DNA of 14,925 nt from Ignavibacteriales bacterium (GTDB taxonomy: Bacteria; Bacteroidota; Ignavibacteria; Ignavibacteriales; Melioribacteraceae), in contig JAGVBL010000401.1 in NCBI GenBank assembly GCA_020059785.1, positions 1 to 14,925 of the forward strand. Direction: 5' to 3'. Numbering within the stretch: position 1 is the stretch's first letter; each line of letters starts with the position of its first letter. Shown here one piece after another: positions 13,808 through 14,925 of the stretch. The position numbers and the translations under genes were made by a program. The notes under the pieces were generated by a model, which was given only the letters and a program-made list of their open reading frames with translations, searched no databases and was not told the DNA's origin.

Positions 13808-14461
13808 ATGAGTGTATTAAAAATTGAGAGAAAAATTTTAGAAAAGAATGATCAAATTGCTGAGCGTAACAGAGAGATTTTTTTATCAAATAAAATTTTT
13901 ACGATGAACATGCTCAGTTCACCGGGTTCCGGAAAGACAAGTTTGATTGAAAAAACGATTTTAAAACTTGGTGGGCAAATTAAATTCGGTGTAATTGAAG
14001 GAGACCCACAAACTGATCTTGATGCACAGAGGTTGAATTCCTTAGCAATTCCAGTTGTACAGATAATTACTAATGGTGGGTGCCATTTGGACGCTAACCT
14101 GGTTAATGATGCCTTTTCAAAAGGGAGTTTTTCACAGGTCGAACTCCTCATAATTGAAAATGTTGGAAATTTGGTGTGTCCAGCCGGTTTTGATCTTGGA
14201 GAGAATATTAAAGTAGTTGTTGTAAGTGTAACAGAAGGGGATGATAAACCATTAAAATATCCTGTTGTATTTAGAAACTCTTCTGTGATGATAATAAATA
14301 AAATTGATTTACTACCCTTTGTAAATTCTTCTATTGATCAGTTAAGTAAAAATGCTTTGGAAATAAATCCATCCTTAAAGTTATTTACAACCTCTTGCTA
14401 TACGGATGAAGGGCTGGATTTATGGTGTGAATGGATAAAAAATCAAATTATTCATAGATGA
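13808..14461 (+). CDS. hypB: Hydrogenase maturation GTPase HypB
   Basis: A 217-residue SIMIBI-class GTPase that powers nickel delivery with HypA. Visible are the Walker A SSPGSGKTS (37-45), EGDPQTDLDAQRL (64-76), the G-domain metal site Cys92-His93 (NGGCHLDA) with Cys124 in ENVGNLVCPAGFDLGE, and the G4 motif NKID (164-167). It lacks both the N-terminal CxxCGC nickel site of the E. coli protein and the His-rich stretch found in some others, so it is the short form that cannot store nickel itself. AGAAGAGG at 13795-13802 lies 5 bases before the ATG. The stop overlaps the start of hypF in ATGA (14458-14461), indicating translational coupling. Confidence 0.97.
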   Translation: MSVLKIERKILEKNDQIAERNREIFLSNKIFTMNMLSSPGSGKTSLIEKTILKLGGQIKFGVIEGDPQTDLDAQRLNSLAIPVVQIITNGGCHLDANLVNDAFSKGSFSQVELLIIENVGNLVCPAGFDLGENIKVVVVSVTEGDDKPLKYPVVFRNSSVMIINKIDLLPFVNSSIDQLSKNALEINPSLKLFTTSCYTDEGLDLWCEWIKNQIIHR

Positions 14462-14925
14462 ATTCCAGATTAGTAATCAATATTAATGGAGCGGTTCAAG
14501 GAGTTGGATTCAGACCCTTTGTATATAGAACGGCAGTTGAGTTATCATTAAACGGTTATGTTAAAAATGTATCAAGCGGACTTAAAATTGAAGCAGAGGG
14601 GGATGAGAAAAATCTTAATTCCTTTCTTCGTAAATTAAGTAAGGATAAACCCCAACTGGCAATTATAACAAGCTTAGAGTATTCGTTATTAGATCCGGTT
14701 GGGCACAGTAAATTTATTATTATGGAAAGTGATTCATCGAGTTCTCCTTCCACAATAGTTCTGCCTGATATTTCAACTTGCCAGGATTGTTTAATAGAAC
14801 TCTTTGATTGCAATAACCGAAGATACCTATACCCATTTATAAATTGTACCAATTGCGGGCCCAGATTTTCTATCATAAAAAATTTACCTTACGATAGAGC
14901 AAATACCTCAATGAGCGACTTTATA
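14458..14925 (+). CDS. hypF: Carbamoyltransferase HypF, N-terminal part (partial at right edge)
   Basis: HypF uses carbamoyl phosphate and ATP to start synthesis of the cyanide ligands of the [NiFe] hydrogenase active site. The first 156 codons are present. The acylphosphatase domain (residues about 4-90) has the signature NGAVQGVGFRPFVYR with the phosphate-binding Arg19 and the partner Asn37 (VKNVSSG). Next comes the start of the zinc-finger region, C108-x2-C111-x18-C130-x2-C133, exactly the spacing expected for the first HypF zinc site, and the conserved PYDRANTSM just after it. The gene starts at the ATG at 14458, overlapping the hypB stop by 4 bases. The YrdC-like and Kae1-like domains must lie beyond the window. 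Confidence 0.95.
   Translation, partial: MNSRLVININGAVQGVGFRPFVYRTAVELSLNGYVKNVSSGLKIEAEGDEKNLNSFLRKLSKDKPQLAIITSLEYSLLDPVGHSKFIIMESDSSSSPSTIVLPDISTCQDCLIELFDCNNRRYLYPFINCTNCGPRFSIIKNLPYDRANTSMSDFI

Overview
This is an AT-rich bacterial window of ordinary chromosomal character. It has dense, mostly short-gapped genes on both strands, several good Shine-Dalgarno sites (for example GGAGG 5 bases before an ATG), and no tRNA, rRNA, insertion sequence, phage gene or CRISPR array that I could find. Protein style, the AmpG-like permease plus BadF/BadG-type kinase pair, lipoproteins with a short lipobox and a hyp maturation operon fit a member of the Bacteroidota/Chlorobiota/Ignavibacteria group. Ignavibacteria is my best guess. 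This is inference from protein style, not a marker-gene placement.

Left part (1-2713, minus strand): a two-gene operon encodes a BadF/BadG-family amino-sugar kinase and a downstream AmpG-like MFS permease. It is probably for uptake and phosphorylation of amino sugars or cell-wall fragments. The permease reading frame breaks at a run of six A (minus strand, about 378-383), and its C-terminal half continues in the -1 frame off the left edge. The permease also carries a soluble insert of about 170 residues that includes an Ig-like beta-sandwich-type motif.

Middle-left (2971-4530, plus strand): three single genes encode a YbaK/EbsC-type tRNA-editing deacylase, a small lipocalin-like lipoprotein, and a 138-residue protein resembling domain 2 of eRF1/Pelota. 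The first two are each followed by a hairpin terminator.

Centre (4630-9680): an aminotransferase is translationally coupled (ATGA overlap) to ATP-dependent PEP carboxykinase. After a terminator comes a second, paralogous aminotransferase, whose stop codon overlaps the stop codon of convergent aroE. The enzymes connect aspartate, oxaloacetate, PEP, the shikimate pathway and aromatic amino acids. aroE sits 6 bases downstream of a gene for a protein made almost entirely of TPR repeats (9687-11111).

Right part (11204-14925): first, on the minus strand, a galactokinase homologue in which essentially every catalytic and nucleotide-loop motif is replaced, a probable pseudokinase and the most interesting protein here. 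Then, also on the minus strand, a UreH/NicO-type membrane protein, probably a nickel transporter. It is divergent from hypA-hypB-hypF, the [NiFe]-hydrogenase maturation operon, which runs off the right edge.

I do not see a clear new multi-gene system. The best leads are the dead galactokinase, the permease with a beta-sandwich insert and a slippery-site frameshift, and the aminotransferase-PEPCK coupling.
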